A stretch of DNA of 64,000 nt, taken from contig NZ_CP116034.1 in the NCBI RefSeq assembly GCF_027945075.1, positions 3,286,001 to 3,350,000 on the forward strand, read 5' to 3'. Below are positions 8,861-17,390 of the stretch, in pieces. Origin of the DNA: Chryseobacterium sp. CY350. GTDB taxonomy: Bacteria > Bacteroidota > Bacteroidia > Flavobacteriales > Weeksellaceae. Each line of letters begins with the position of its first letter. Within the stretch, counting starts at the first letter, position 1. The notes beneath the pieces were generated by a model, which saw nothing but the letters and a program-made list of their open reading frames with translations, ran no database searches and was not told the DNA's origin. Both the position numbers and the translations under genes were made by a program.

Positions 8861-9214
8861 TTACGTTCTTACCACATTTGTCGTTTTTTTGGTCATTAAA
8901 ACTGCCCCGATTTCTGCTATTCCTACGATCACATGAGGCAAATAAACGTGGTCGCTGAAACCGAACAGCCAAGGAGAAACAATCAGCAATACTCCTGCCA
9001 TGAAATCTATGATTAAATGGACATTGAAGGTTAGAATCCTTGCGATGGAATACTCATAATTTGTAACGAGGCTGTAAAGAATTGTAGATGCGCCGAGTGC
9101 AACCGGTACAATTGTGGCAGCCGTATTATCGGCAAATCCTAAAATCCATGGAGCTGCAATAAGCAATACCCCCACAAGATAATCTAAAATGGCATGTGCT
9201 TTTGATGAAATCAT
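8861..9214 (-). CDS. SPW-repeat membrane protein
   Basis: Small integral membrane protein of 117 residues with two copies of the SPW motif: APWILGF near residue 21 and SPWLFGF near residue 82, each inside a hydrophobic hairpin, giving four membrane helices. It matches the SPW family in length and two-fold internal repeat. The function is unknown. It is a single gene on the minus strand between the M3 peptidase and the divergent GIN lipoprotein; the 215-bp upstream spacer holds no gene that I can see. Identification rests on the paired motifs. Confidence 0.85.
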   Translation of the reverse strand: MISSKAHAILDYLVGVLLIAAPWILGFADNTAATIVPVALGASTILYSLVTNYEYSIARILTFNVHLIIDFMAGVLLIVSPWLFGFSDHVYLPHVIVGIAEIGAVLMTKKTTNVVRT

Positions 9215-9429
9215 AACTAAAATTTTTATTGGTGTGTGAAATTTAGCACAAATTCTGTACCAGTGTAAAGGTTAAGTGATTGATTGTTAATTAAATATAT
9301 TATTATTTTAATGATATTTCAATATATGAAATTTAACAGTTATGGTAGGTTTTGTTATAATATTCTAAATGATGTAATGTTTTTTATAAATTAGTTGTTA
9401 TATTTAAATAAACTAAAAAAAATAATTCC

Positions 9430-10230
9430 ATGCGATCTACTGCAATTTTACTTTTAACAGGATTGGTGGCTTTTTCTGCCTGCAACGAAAAAACCGAAAA
9501 ATCAAAATGGCTTCCTGATGTCACGAATAAAGATCACGGACCTCTTAAACAAAAAGAATTTAGCGGAGATTTTGACGAAATTGAAGTTTCTCAGGCAATA
9601 GAAGCAGAAATTATAAAGTCTGATGTCGAAAAAGTAGTTATCTCTGCACCTGCCAATATTATAGACGAAGTTCTGGTAGAGAGAAGAGGCGGAAAAATAC
9701 ATATTCATTACAACACAGGATTTCGTGTGATGAATACCAATAATGTTACAGCCAAGATTTATGCTAAAGATTTTGTGAAAATTATCGCCAATTCTGCTGC
9801 AAGTATCAATGTGAAAGATAAATTTACGCAAGAAAAAACTGACGTTGAAGCTTCAAGCGCTGCAAGTATTACAGGAAATTTAGAAGCAAATGATCTTGAA
9901 ATTTCTGTCGACAGCAGCAGTAGTTTTGACGGGAAAATCTGGGCTGTAGATCTGGATGTGGATGCATCTTCGGCAGCAAGTATTTCTATTTTTGGGAAAT
10001 CTAAAAATGCAGAGATGAGTTCTTCCTCAGGAAGCAGTATCTACGGAAAAGATGTCCTGGTAGAAAACCTGAAAGCAGATGCTTCAAGTGGTGCAAGTTT
10101 AGAAGTTAGCGTAACTTCAGCTGTTGATGCAGAAGCTTCTTCGGGAGGAAGTGTTAATATCTACAAAAAAGGAAATGTCACTATCGTGAAAAAAGAAGAA
10201 AACAGTGGTGGAAGTGTAAATATTCAGTAA
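9430..10230 (+). CDS. GIN-domain (DUF2807) lipoprotein
   Basis: Predicted lipoprotein of 266 residues: signal MRSTAILLLTGLVAFSAC with lipobox Cys at 18, then a head-GIN/DUF2807 domain from about residue 40 to the end. The domain is a right-handed beta-helix; the sequence shows its regular Ser-rich turns (SSAAS, SSSSSF, SSGAS, SSGGS) every 20 or so residues, ending in a repeated GGSVNI. It is likely exported and surface or periplasmic; the family's role is unknown, with auto-transporter-adhesin resemblance noted for it. It converges with the kef gene, leaving only 2 bp between the two stops. Confidence 0.88.
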   Translation: MRSTAILLLTGLVAFSACNEKTEKSKWLPDVTNKDHGPLKQKEFSGDFDEIEVSQAIEAEIIKSDVEKVVISAPANIIDEVLVERRGGKIHIHYNTGFRVMNTNNVTAKIYAKDFVKIIANSAASINVKDKFTQEKTDVEASSAASITGNLEANDLEISVDSSSSFDGKIWAVDLDVDASSAASISIFGKSKNAEMSSSSGSSIYGKDVLVENLKADASSGASLEVSVTSAVDAEASSGGSVNIYKKGNVTIVKKEENSGGSVNIQ

Positions 10231-10232
10231 AA

Positions 10233-12119
10233 TCAATCTTTATTTTCATCATCTTCTTCCTCGGCGGCTGATGAAGAGCCTTCCCAGTTTTTACCGTCAA
10301 AATTGAGATTATCATAAGCTAACAGCTCCTCCTCTCTTTGGAGGAGTTCTTTTGTAGTAAACAGGCGAATTTCGTCATCGTCATCAGATTTTGCCAGTTT
10401 CCTGATCGAAGCTTTATCAATCGCCATAAAACGCTGTCCCAGACGTCTGGCTGCATATTTTCGCATTCCGGTCTCGTGTAGAACATCAACAGCCATATCC
10501 ACAGCGGTTCCTAGAGTTTCGCGGTAAATATTATCAATGCCGTTGTTTAGGTATGAGTAAGCATCGATTCTGTTCTTTGCACGTACAAATATTTTTACGT
10601 CAGGGTAATTTTCGCTTACCAATTCTGCAATAAATTTATTATCGCCGGAATTATCAAGACATAGAATTAAAATTTGTGCATCTTCAATTCCTGCCGCCCT
10701 TAAAACAGGAATTCTCGTAGCGTCACCATAGTAAACTTTAAAACCATAACCGCGCAGTAGCTTTACCCGATCAGAATCTCTGTCGAGAACTGTCGCTTTA
10801 ATTTTATTTGCCTTCAGTAGACGCCCAACAGTACTTCCGAAATGCCCAAAGCCAACGATAATAATCTTTTTCTGAGCAATATTATTTTCGAGAATATTAA
10901 AATCACTTTGCTCTTCTGGGCTGTCCCCAAGAAATTTTGGAGTAATTAATTTATCATTAATAATTAAAAGAAACGGAGTAATACACATTGTGATTGCTGT
11001 AACCGCCATCATCTGAGCATTTAATTCGGCACCAAAAAGATATAAATCTGATCCGTAATTGATCAATACAAAGGCAAATTCGCCAACCTGCGAAAGAGCA
11101 AATGCATAGAACAAACGCTGTGGATTATCCATCTTGAAAAATTTTCCTATGGAAAAGAGAACGGCAAATTTCACTGCTAAAACGGTGAAAACAGTAGAAA
11201 AAATAAACAAAGGATCTGCTGCTATGACATTGAAATTCATTGTAGAACCCACGCTTACAAAGAAAACGGCTAAAAGTAGTCCTTTAAAAGGATCTATCTG
11301 TGCTTCGAGTTCGTGACGAAACTCGCTGTTGGCTAACATGACTCCTGCAAGAAATGCTCCCAATGCAGGGGAAAGTCCGATTGAAACCATTAATTCTGAA
11401 ACTCCGATTACTAAGAAAAGGGATGATGCAGTAAGCAATTCGGTCATTCCGGCTTTTGAGACATACCTTAAAAAAGGTACAAATACATATCTTCCTAACA
11501 GAATTAAAATGACTACACCCATAATAACCGTTCCGGCCTGCAGCCAGTCGGGAAGTTTCTGAATTAAAACCTGAACTTCATTTTCGTTATGCGTTGCTTT
11601 AGAATGCGCCAGCAAAGGCAGAATGGCCAAAATAGGAATCACGGCAATATCCTGAAACAAAAGAGTAGAAAATGATGCTTCACCGGCAACCGTTTTGAAA
11701 CTGTTTTTTTCCTGTAAAGTCTGTAAAACTATAGCCGTCGAAGAAAGCGCAAAACACATGGCAACGGCAATCGCTTTATCGACCTTCCATCCTACGGTAA
11801 CGAAAATCAGAAATAATAAAGAAATGGTAAGAATCATCTGTGTTAATCCGAGGCCGAGAATTTTTTTTCTCATTTCCCAGAATTTTCTGGGTTCCAATTC
11901 TAAACCAACTAAAAACAAGAGCATAATAACTCCAAATTCGCTGGCGTGCATAATATCGTCTACGTCTTTTCCTGTGAGTTTCAGAACGTAGGGTCCGATG
12001 ATAATTCCACCTAAAATATAACCAATAACCGAACTTAAACCCAATTTCCTGGCCAGCGGAACCATAATTATGGCAACGCCCAGAAAAAGCAGGGTATTCA
12101 TAGCTAGAGTTGTTTCCAT
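10233..12119 (-). CDS. CPA2 cation/proton antiporter, KefB/KefC type
   Basis: Membrane antiporter of 628 residues: about 12 hydrophobic helices in the first 385 residues (Na/H exchanger fold), then a cytoplasmic TrkA-N domain with the nucleotide motif GFGHFGSTVG near 420, and a charged tail ending in an acidic stretch. In the Kef family the TrkA-N domain gates K+ efflux in response to glutathione adducts or NAD(H); here the exact ion is not proven. The gene overlaps by one base (TAATG) with a flavodoxin-like gene upstream, the same pairing as KefC-KefF and KefB-KefG in enterobacteria, which supports a Kef role. Confidence 0.9.
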   Translation of the reverse strand: METTLAMNTLLFLGVAIIMVPLARKLGLSSVIGYILGGIIIGPYVLKLTGKDVDDIMHASEFGVIMLLFLVGLELEPRKFWEMRKKILGLGLTQMILTISLLFLIFVTVGWKVDKAIAVAMCFALSSTAIVLQTLQEKNSFKTVAGEASFSTLLFQDIAVIPILAILPLLAHSKATHNENEVQVLIQKLPDWLQAGTVIMGVVILILLGRYVFVPFLRYVSKAGMTELLTASSLFLVIGVSELMVSIGLSPALGAFLAGVMLANSEFRHELEAQIDPFKGLLLAVFFVSVGSTMNFNVIAADPLFIFSTVFTVLAVKFAVLFSIGKFFKMDNPQRLFYAFALSQVGEFAFVLINYGSDLYLFGAELNAQMMAVTAITMCITPFLLIINDKLITPKFLGDSPEEQSDFNILENNIAQKKIIIVGFGHFGSTVGRLLKANKIKATVLDRDSDRVKLLRGYGFKVYYGDATRIPVLRAAGIEDAQILILCLDNSGDNKFIAELVSENYPDVKIFVRAKNRIDAYSYLNNGIDNIYRETLGTAVDMAVDVLHETGMRKYAARRLGQRFMAIDKASIRKLAKSDDDDEIRLFTTKELLQREEELLAYDNLNFDGKNWEGSSSAAEEEDDENKD

Positions 12120-12640
12120 TATTGGTCTAAGAGTTTTGCAAATTTCTGTTTGTGTAAAATAATTTCTTTTTTTGAAAGTTTATTGGCTTCGTAAACGATG
12201 ATTATGTCTTTGATATCTGCTTTAAAAACCTTTAATGAAACAATCAATCCACTAATCAATTCTTCAACAGTGTAATGATAGGTGCCTTCTCTGCTAAAGG
12301 ATCTTTCTTTTCCGCCTGTGGTCACCACAATGTAAACTTCTTTCCCTTCTAAAGGATTTTCCTGATCTTCATCTAGCCAACTTCTGTCAAAAACTTCGTC
12401 AATCCAAAGTCTTAAAAGTGGAGGCATCCCAAACCAAATGATCGGGAACTGAAAGATAAAACGGTCGTAGTTTTTAAGTCGTTTCCGCTCGCGAAATGCA
12501 GCAATGTGAAAGTCAGGATATTCTTCGTAAAGATCGCGTAAGGTAAAATGCTGATGACGAACGTAGAAGTTAATCAACTCTACGTTTGAGTTTGAATGTT
12601 CCAGATACGGATGCGCAAAAACTACCAGCGTTTTCTTCAT
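12119..12640 (-). CDS. flavodoxin-like NAD(P)H oxidoreductase, KefF/KefG type
   Basis: Flavodoxin_2-family protein of 173 residues. The N-terminus LVVFAHPYLEHSNSN is the flavin phosphate-binding loop, and RFIFQFPIIWFGMPPLLRLWIDEV plus VVTTGGKERSF are the other family signatures. KefF and KefG are needed for full activity of their Kef antiporters and reduce quinones. Its stop overlaps the antiporter start by one base, so the two are translated together. Length fits. Whether it is regulatory or mainly a quinone reductase is open. Confidence 0.88.
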   Translation of the reverse strand: MKKTLVVFAHPYLEHSNSNVELINFYVRHQHFTLRDLYEEYPDFHIAAFRERKRLKNYDRFIFQFPIIWFGMPPLLRLWIDEVFDRSWLDEDQENPLEGKEVYIVVTTGGKERSFSREGTYHYTVEELISGLIVSLKVFKADIKDIIIVYEANKLSKKEIILHKQKFAKLLDQ

Positions 12641-12785
12641 AGAACCTGTTTTTAGTAAATATAATGAAAAAATATTAATAAAAACCGTTTTTAAGCCGTT
12701 TTATTGACTTTTTGATATGGCGAAATGTGTTCACTGTTAGAAATTAAATAAAGAAATGTAAATGTTTAGAGTTTTAAATTTTATC

Positions 12786-12814
12786 AAAAAAAGTCGGTCT
12801 AAAAATGACCGACT
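12786..12814 (-). terminator. terminator after the lemA-TPM operon
   Basis: Perfect 8-bp stem AGTCGGTC/GACCGACT with a 7-base loop; on the minus strand it is followed by seven T. Confidence 0.8.
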
Positions 12815-12921
12815 GTGTATTTTTGTTTAAGTGAATTTAATGATTATATAAATTACGTCCAAAGAAAATATTTTGTTATCATTTGACGGAAACAATACTT
12901 AGCATTTAAATATAATTTTGG

Positions 12922-12940
12922 AGATTCCTCGGAATGACAA
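12922..12940. repeat. dispersed repeat fragment (AGATTCCTCGGAATGACAA)
   Basis: Matches one arm of the inverted repeat at 34032-34102. It lies in the 205-bp spacer between the TPM gene stop and the kefG-like start, together with the terminator; no gene is seen there. Confidence 0.5.
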
Positions 12941-12959
12941 CATTAAATAAAACTTAATT

Positions 12960-13754
12960 TTACCATCCTCCCGAAGCACCACCGCCTCCAAAACTTCCGC
13001 CTCCGCCGAAGCCACCAAAACCGCCGCCGCCTGAGCTTCCTCCACCGAATCCGCCGCCACCAAAACTTCCGGGAAAAGGAAAAAATCCACCGGGATAATT
13101 TCTTCGTCCTCTTCTGCTGAGTATAACGTCTCCGTCGTCATCGCCACCGCCTCTGTTTTTAAAAAGGAAGATAAGAATGATGAAAATGATAAATCCGATA
13201 AGGATGATTCTAGACATACTGATTTCTCCAGACTTCTTATGATTGGTCAAAGGTTTGAATTTCCCCTGTACCGCTTCCATAATGGCAGATGTCCCTCCGT
13301 TGATACCTTCGTACCACTTTCCCTGCTTAAATTTTGGAGTAACAATATAATCTAAAATCTGGCCGGCAACTGATGCAGTTAAGTACTGTTCCACCGCGCG
13401 TCCCTGCTGAATAGACATCGTTCTGTCTTGTGTGGCAATAAGGAAAACAACTCCGTTGTCTACATTTTTTTGTCCGATTCCCCATTTTTCACCAAACATT
13501 GTTGCGAGATAATTAATGTCTTCACCTTTTGTTGACGGAATGATAATGACTTCAATTTCCGTGGAAGTAGAATCTGCGAATTTGATGAGTTTTTGATTGA
13601 GTTCATTTTTTTCCTGACTGGTCAAAAGATTTCCTTCGTCATAGACAGGATATAATACCGCTGGCTTTTCCGGAATCGTGTATTGTGCCGATACAAAAGA
13701 GTAAAGGCAAATCAGTAAAAATGAAAACAGTGTTTTAAGAGAACGTAATCTCAT
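12960..13754 (-). CDS. secreted or membrane TPM-domain protein (YgcG-like)
   Basis: TPM-domain (YgcG/Psb32 family) protein. I place the start at ATG 13754 (MRLRSL), giving 264 residues with a clean signal peptide ending at VSAQ; an in-frame start further upstream would put 25 polar residues before it. The TPM domain spans about residues 30-165 (ending near AVQGKF). A membrane helix follows near 180-200, and the tail is almost pure Gly, Phe and Ser (GGGGFGG-type repeats). The start overlaps the previous TPM gene by 20 bp. The family role is unclear; phosphatase activity was reported for a plant relative. Confidence 0.85.
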   Translation of the reverse strand: MRLRSLKTLFSFLLICLYSFVSAQYTIPEKPAVLYPVYDEGNLLTSQEKNELNQKLIKFADSTSTEIEVIIIPSTKGEDINYLATMFGEKWGIGQKNVDNGVVFLIATQDRTMSIQQGRAVEQYLTASVAGQILDYIVTPKFKQGKWYEGINGGTSAIMEAVQGKFKPLTNHKKSGEISMSRIILIGFIIFIILIFLFKNRGGGDDDGDVILSRRGRRNYPGGFFPFPGSFGGGGFGGGSSGGGGFGGFGGGGSFGGGGASGGW

Positions 13755-14163
13755 TGGGTAGTTCGTTGTGGTTTTCTCCGGTGATGGGAAAATGTTTTTT
13801 GAGCTCGAGACCGGTTTCGAGAATAGCACTTTTTAAAGCTTTATAATAATTGCCTTTTGCAAATTCCGAAGTGATAAAATCATGAAGATGATCCCAGTAC
13901 GACTGCTTTACTTTTGCATGAATTCCTGTGTCACCAACAATCGTCAGGTATTTTTTTTCAAAATTTATATGAAAGAGAACCGCATTTTTTTCCTTGGTTT
14001 TGTCTTTACACAATTCATTGAAAACTTCAAAAGCAGTTTCTGCATTGTTAACTTCTGTTGTAGAATCTATGTGTACCCGGATCTCTCCGGTAGAATGGTC
14101 TTCTGCCGACTGAATAGCTTCCACAAGGGAAGCTATTTGTTGATCTGTAAGAAAGTGACTCAT
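13735..14163 (-). CDS. soluble TPM-domain protein
   Basis: 142-residue protein made almost only of a TPM domain. Family features are HSTGEIRVHID near residue 22, KNAVLFHINFEKKYLTIVGDTGIH in the middle and a C-terminal helix with KALKSAILETGLELKKHF. It lacks a signal peptide and membrane helix, so it is probably cytoplasmic, unlike the next gene. It lies between lemA (TAATG overlap) and the secreted TPM gene (20-bp overlap). The lemA-TPM-TPM order is common in Bacteroidota; the joint function is unknown. Confidence 0.85.
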   Translation of the reverse strand: MSHFLTDQQIASLVEAIQSAEDHSTGEIRVHIDSTTEVNNAETAFEVFNELCKDKTKEKNAVLFHINFEKKYLTIVGDTGIHAKVKQSYWDHLHDFITSEFAKGNYYKALKSAILETGLELKKHFPITGENHNELPNEITFS

Positions 14164-14771
14164 TATTCTGTAAAAACTTCCGGTGCTTTTTCTGCTCCTG
14201 CAGCTGCCTTGAAGTATGGTTTTTCTTTGAAATTGGTAAAATTCGCGAGAATATTATTCGGGAATGTCTTGATTGAAGTATTGTAATCCTGAGCTGCTCC
14301 GTTATAATAAACAGTTTCTGTTCTTATACTGTTTTCGATCGCAGTGTATTCTCTCTGGAAGTTGATGTATTGCTGATCAGCTTTCAAATTCGGATAAGAT
14401 TCTACAACTGCCATTAATCTGCTCAATGCTCCGGATAATTCTCCCTGTGCCGCCTGAAATTTAGCCAAATCGGCTTCGGTCATATTAGTAGGGTCGATAT
14501 TGATTGATGTAGCTTTTGAACGTGCCTCCACAACTTTGGTTAAAGTTTCCTGCTCAAATTTAGAGTAAGATTTTACTGTTCTTTCCAGATTAGGAATCAG
14601 GTTAGCTCGTTTTTGGTAAACGGTTTCAACATTAGACCATTTTGTATTTACCGTTTGCTCTTTGGTGACGAAATCATTGTATCCGCTTTTTCCCCAAAAA
14701 AATAATACCGCAACGATAATTAAAAGAGCAATACCGATCGTTCCGGCGCTCAGGCAACCTTTGTTTTTCAT
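14163..14771 (-). CDS. lemA: LemA-family protein
   Basis: LemA-like protein of 202 residues. It has an N-terminal membrane helix (about 11-26, IGIALLIIVAVLFFW), then a long helical domain with the family signature around YQKRANLIPNLERTVKSYS and EFQREY-like helices (INFQREYTAIENSI). Topology is probably one membrane anchor with the helical body outside the cytoplasm. First gene of a three-gene operon with two TPM proteins; its stop overlaps the next start by one base. LemA proteins have no proven molecular function; the association with TPM proteins suggests an envelope role. Confidence 0.92.
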   Translation of the reverse strand: MKNKGCLSAGTIGIALLIIVAVLFFWGKSGYNDFVTKEQTVNTKWSNVETVYQKRANLIPNLERTVKSYSKFEQETLTKVVEARSKATSINIDPTNMTEADLAKFQAAQGELSGALSRLMAVVESYPNLKADQQYINFQREYTAIENSIRTETVYYNGAAQDYNTSIKTFPNNILANFTNFKEKPYFKAAAGAEKAPEVFTE

Positions 14772-14908
14772 ATGTGAGTTTTAATTGTTTATTTTAATAA
14801 TTGTTTAATAAGTTTATTTTAATTCTTAAAAGTTTTAAACCTATCATAAATATAAGATTTAAATTGTTTTTAAATTTCTTGTGCTACCCAAATATACAAA
14901 TTATGTGC

Positions 14909-14916
14909 TAATTTTG
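14909..14916 (+). promoter_or_regulatory. promoter -7 element of folA
   Basis: TAATTTTG, a perfect TAnnTTTG, 15 bp before the ATG at 14932. Confidence 0.6.
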
Positions 14917-14931
14917 CAGAAAATTAATTGA

Positions 14932-15426
14932 ATGACAACAATAGTGGTCGCAATGGGCGAGAAAAACGAAATTGGTGCTGATAACCAATTGCTTTGGCAT
15001 CTTCCAAAAGATTTAAAACATTTCAAAGATCTCACATCGGGACATCCCATTATTATGGGTAGGAAAACTTATGAGAGTATTGGGAAAGCACTGCCAAACC
15101 GTACCAATATTGTGATTTCGAGAAAGAAAAACTGGTTTGAAGAAGGTATTTTAATTGTCGGAAGCATCAAAGAAGCTGTAAAATTTGCAAAGAAAATTGA
15201 TGAAAATATTTTCATCATCGGTGGCGGAAATATCTACGAACAGACAATGGAAATTACTGACCGATTAGAAGTTACTCTCGTGAAGGCTGAGTTGAAAGCC
15301 GATACTTTTTTCCCTAAAATCGATCCTAAAATCTGGAAGTTATCTGAAGAGGTTTTTCATGAAAAAGACGAAAAAAATCAGTACGATTTCTATTTTCAGA
15401 CTTACGAAAAAATAAAGACGGAATAG
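14932..15426 (+). CDS. folA: dihydrofolate reductase
   Basis: NADPH-dependent reduction of dihydrofolate to tetrahydrofolate. The 164-residue protein has the canonical start TTIVVAMGEKNEIGADNQLLW, the acidic catalytic residue in WHLPKDLKHFK, the NADPH-binding MGRKTYESIG, and the GGGNIYEQ loop near residue 100. Length is that of single-domain bacterial enzymes. It has its own -7 element just upstream and is followed by an independently promoted TPR gene. thyA is not adjacent here. Confidence 0.95.
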   Translation: MTTIVVAMGEKNEIGADNQLLWHLPKDLKHFKDLTSGHPIIMGRKTYESIGKALPNRTNIVISRKKNWFEEGILIVGSIKEAVKFAKKIDENIFIIGGGNIYEQTMEITDRLEVTLVKAELKADTFFPKIDPKIWKLSEEVFHEKDEKNQYDFYFQTYEKIKTE

Positions 15427-15474
15427 TAGTGGTAATTCTGGCTTTCTACATCTAGCTTGTACGTCAAAATTCTT

Positions 15475-15482
15475 TATATTTG
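15475..15482 (+). promoter_or_regulatory. promoter of the TPR membrane protein gene
   Basis: TATATTTG matches TAnnTTTG, with a TTG at 15457-15459 as possible -33 part (spacing 15, slightly short). It shows that translation starts at 15502, not further upstream. Confidence 0.6.
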
Positions 15483-15501
15483 CACTTCGAAAATTTTAAT
15501 A

Positions 15502-16068
15502 ATGAATAAATACATAAAAATCGCAGCAGCAGCACTTCTGATTTTAGGAGGTCTGTATATGATGATTTTCACAAGAAACTTAGGATGGGGAATCGTAGTT
15601 TTCCTTTTATCTGCTCTACCGATTTTCTTATTCTTTAAAAATGAAAATATCCTTTTGGCATTCTGGCAATTAAGAAAACAGAATATGGTAAAAGCTTCAA
15701 AGTTTTTAAACAATATTAAAGATTATAAAACGGAACTTCATAAAACGCAATACGGTTATTACCATTACTTACAAGGTTTGGTTTTGGCCCAGGATCATCC
15801 TACGAAAGTTGAACCTTTAATGAAAAAAGCTTTGGAATATGGTTTAAATATGAAACATGACAGAGCGATGGCTACTTTAAATTTAGCTGCCGGAGCGATC
15901 TCCAAAGGTAGAAGACAGGAAGGGCAGAGACTTTTGGATGAAGCAAAAGCGCTTGATACAGCGGGAATGATGACCGATCAAATCAAAATGATGAAAGATC
16001 AGCTGAAAATGCCGACGATGCAGAAACATATTCACAATCCTCATATGAGAAACAGAGGGAAGTTTTAA
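15502..16068 (+). CDS. membrane protein with TPR-like repeats
   Basis: 188-residue protein starting MNKYIKIAAAA. Two membrane helices fill about residues 5-48, followed by a soluble helical part with TPR-like pairs (YHYLQGLVLAQDHPTKVEPLMKKALEYG and RAMATLNLAAGAISKGRRQEGQRLLDEAKAL), and a His/Met-rich tail (MPTMQKHIHNPHMRN). The start is chosen because the -7 element lies inside the longer open frame. It probably scaffolds proteins at the inner membrane. I do not recognise a named family; membrane plus TPR is as far as the sequence goes. Confidence 0.75.
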   Translation: MNKYIKIAAAALLILGGLYMMIFTRNLGWGIVVFLLSALPIFLFFKNENILLAFWQLRKQNMVKASKFLNNIKDYKTELHKTQYGYYHYLQGLVLAQDHPTKVEPLMKKALEYGLNMKHDRAMATLNLAAGAISKGRRQEGQRLLDEAKALDTAGMMTDQIKMMKDQLKMPTMQKHIHNPHMRNRGKF

Positions 16069-16094
16069 TAAAACAACTTATTTAATAATATAGA

Positions 16095-16124
16095 AATGCA
16101 CCAATTTGTTTTGGTGCATTTTTT
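16095..16124. terminator. bidirectional terminator between convergent genes
   Basis: 10-bp stem AATGCACCAA/TTGGTGCATT with T-rich flank on the plus side and A-rich flank on the other, between the TPR and TRIC genes. Confidence 0.8.
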
Positions 16125-16140
16125 ATGTTTTGTACTCAGT

Positions 16141-16773
16141 TTACATTTCCGAATTACTTTCATAGCCATAAAATTTCGGGATCTGCCAATGGTATTTCAC
16201 TGCTAAAGTTCTCACGCTTACAATCATTAAAATAGTGAAGATCTGAATAAAAGTGTAAGAAAGATTGGTAAAATGAGTCAGTAACAAAAAAGTCGAACCG
16301 CCAATTATACAAGCACTTGCATAGATTTCTTTTCTGAAAATTAAAGGAATTCTATTGAGTAAAATATCCCTTATAATTCCACCAAAACATCCCGTAATAG
16401 TTCCCAAACCAATACAAATTAAAGGATGAATGTCAAGATGTAAACCTTTCTGAACACCAATAATCGTAAATAGTCCCAATCCGAAGCTGTCAAAAATAAA
16501 TAAAGTGACTTTAAAATTTTTCTCAACAGATTTAAATACCATTGAGAAAACACTTGTTGCTATGATTAAACCACACGTCAAAAGATCATGCATCCAAAAA
16601 ACCGGGATGTCTAAAAGCAAATCTCTCACCGTACCGCCACCAACGGAAGTTACAAAAGCAATAATTAAAACACCAAACGGATCAAGCCTTTTCTGCATCG
16701 CAGCAAAACTCCCCGACATCGCAAATGAGATCGTGCCAAGAATTTCTATAATAAGATTGAATTGTTCGTGCAT
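16141..16773 (-). CDS. TRIC-type cation channel (YadS/UPF0126)
   Basis: Membrane protein of 210 residues with about seven hydrophobic helices arranged as two similar halves. Each half carries the glycine/acid kink typical of the trimeric intracellular cation channel family: VGGGTVRD near residue 40 and GGIIRDILL near residue 127. Bacterial members form K+-permeable homotrimers. The C-terminal VKYHWQIPKFYG is also family-like. Upstream lies coaD on the same strand, separated by a period-7 repeat that can fold. Confidence 0.88.
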   Translation of the reverse strand: MHEQFNLIIEILGTISFAMSGSFAAMQKRLDPFGVLIIAFVTSVGGGTVRDLLLDIPVFWMHDLLTCGLIIATSVFSMVFKSVEKNFKVTLFIFDSFGLGLFTIIGVQKGLHLDIHPLICIGLGTITGCFGGIIRDILLNRIPLIFRKEIYASACIIGGSTFLLLTHFTNLSYTFIQIFTILMIVSVRTLAVKYHWQIPKFYGYESNSEM

Positions 16774-16783
16774 ATATTATTAG

Positions 16784-16853
16784 TGATGATAGATGATTTA
16801 TAATTGATAAAAAGTTCAGGTTTATATCAATTATCATCGATCATTTATCAATT
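16784..16853. repeat. period-7 repeat array with dyad symmetry, TRIC-coaD spacer
   Basis: Ten consecutive 7-mers (TGATGAT, AGATGAT, TTATAAT, TGATAAA, ... ATCAATT, ATCATCG, ATCATTT, ATCAATT). The left half is the approximate reverse complement of the right half, so it can form a long imperfect hairpin. It fills the whole spacer. Confidence 0.7.
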
Positions 16854-17316
16854 ATTTTTCAACTCGCACGGCTTCGGGAACCAATAATTCATACTCTCCA
16901 CCATGATTAATGATTTCTCTTACAATGCTGCTGCTGATAAACGATTTTCCTGATGAGGTCAATAAGAAAACGGTTTCGAGTTTTTTGTGGGCTAACGTTC
17001 TGTTGGTGTGTGCAATTGCTTTTTCAAATTCAAAATCTGCAGGATTTCGCAAGCCTCTTAAAATGAATTGAGCGTTTTTCTCAAAACAATAATCAACGGT
17101 TAAACCTTCAAAATAATCTACTTCAACATTCGGAAATTCTGCAACGGAGTTTTGTATAAATTCCATTCTTTTTTCGATTGGGAACATATATTTCTTCTGA
17201 GAATTTTGTCCGATGGCAATAATTACTTTGTCAAAAAGTGCCGCAGCTCTCTCAATAATATCGTAATGACCTAATGTTATCGGATCGAAAGACCCAGGAA
17301 AAACAGCAATTTTCAT
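16852..17316 (-). CDS. coaD: pantetheine-phosphate adenylyltransferase
   Basis: Penultimate step of coenzyme A synthesis: phosphopantetheine plus ATP to dephospho-CoA. The 154-residue protein shows the nucleotidyltransferase motif GSFDPITLGH (8-17), the RGLRNPADFEFE region near 90, and the second motif ISSSIVREI near 130, all typical of CoaD. Usual length is about 160. It lies downstream of ddl on the same strand, separated by a 70-bp period-7 repeat; both could share the promoter before ddl. Confidence 0.96.
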   Translation of the reverse strand: MKIAVFPGSFDPITLGHYDIIERAAALFDKVIIAIGQNSQKKYMFPIEKRMEFIQNSVAEFPNVEVDYFEGLTVDYCFEKNAQFILRGLRNPADFEFEKAIAHTNRTLAHKKLETVFLLTSSGKSFISSSIVREIINHGGEYELLVPEAVRVEK

Positions 17317-17327
17317 ACGTAATTTAA

Positions 17328-17390
17328 TTATAAGTTATAAGTTAGAAATCATGAATAATTGTACACTACAATCTAACTTCTAATATCTAG
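17328..17390. repeat. period-7 repeat array with dyad symmetry, coaD-ddl spacer
   Basis: Nine consecutive 7-mers (TTATAAG, TTATAAG, TTAGAAA, TCATGAA, TAATTGT, ACACTAC, AATCTAA, CTTCTAA, TATCTAG); the outer units are near-complements, so a hairpin is possible. The last unit includes the ddl stop codon. Confidence 0.7.

Noticed and set aside
12899..13147. 82-codon frame on the minus strand
   Set aside because: Shadow of the Gly-rich tail of the TPM protein in another frame; biased composition explains it.
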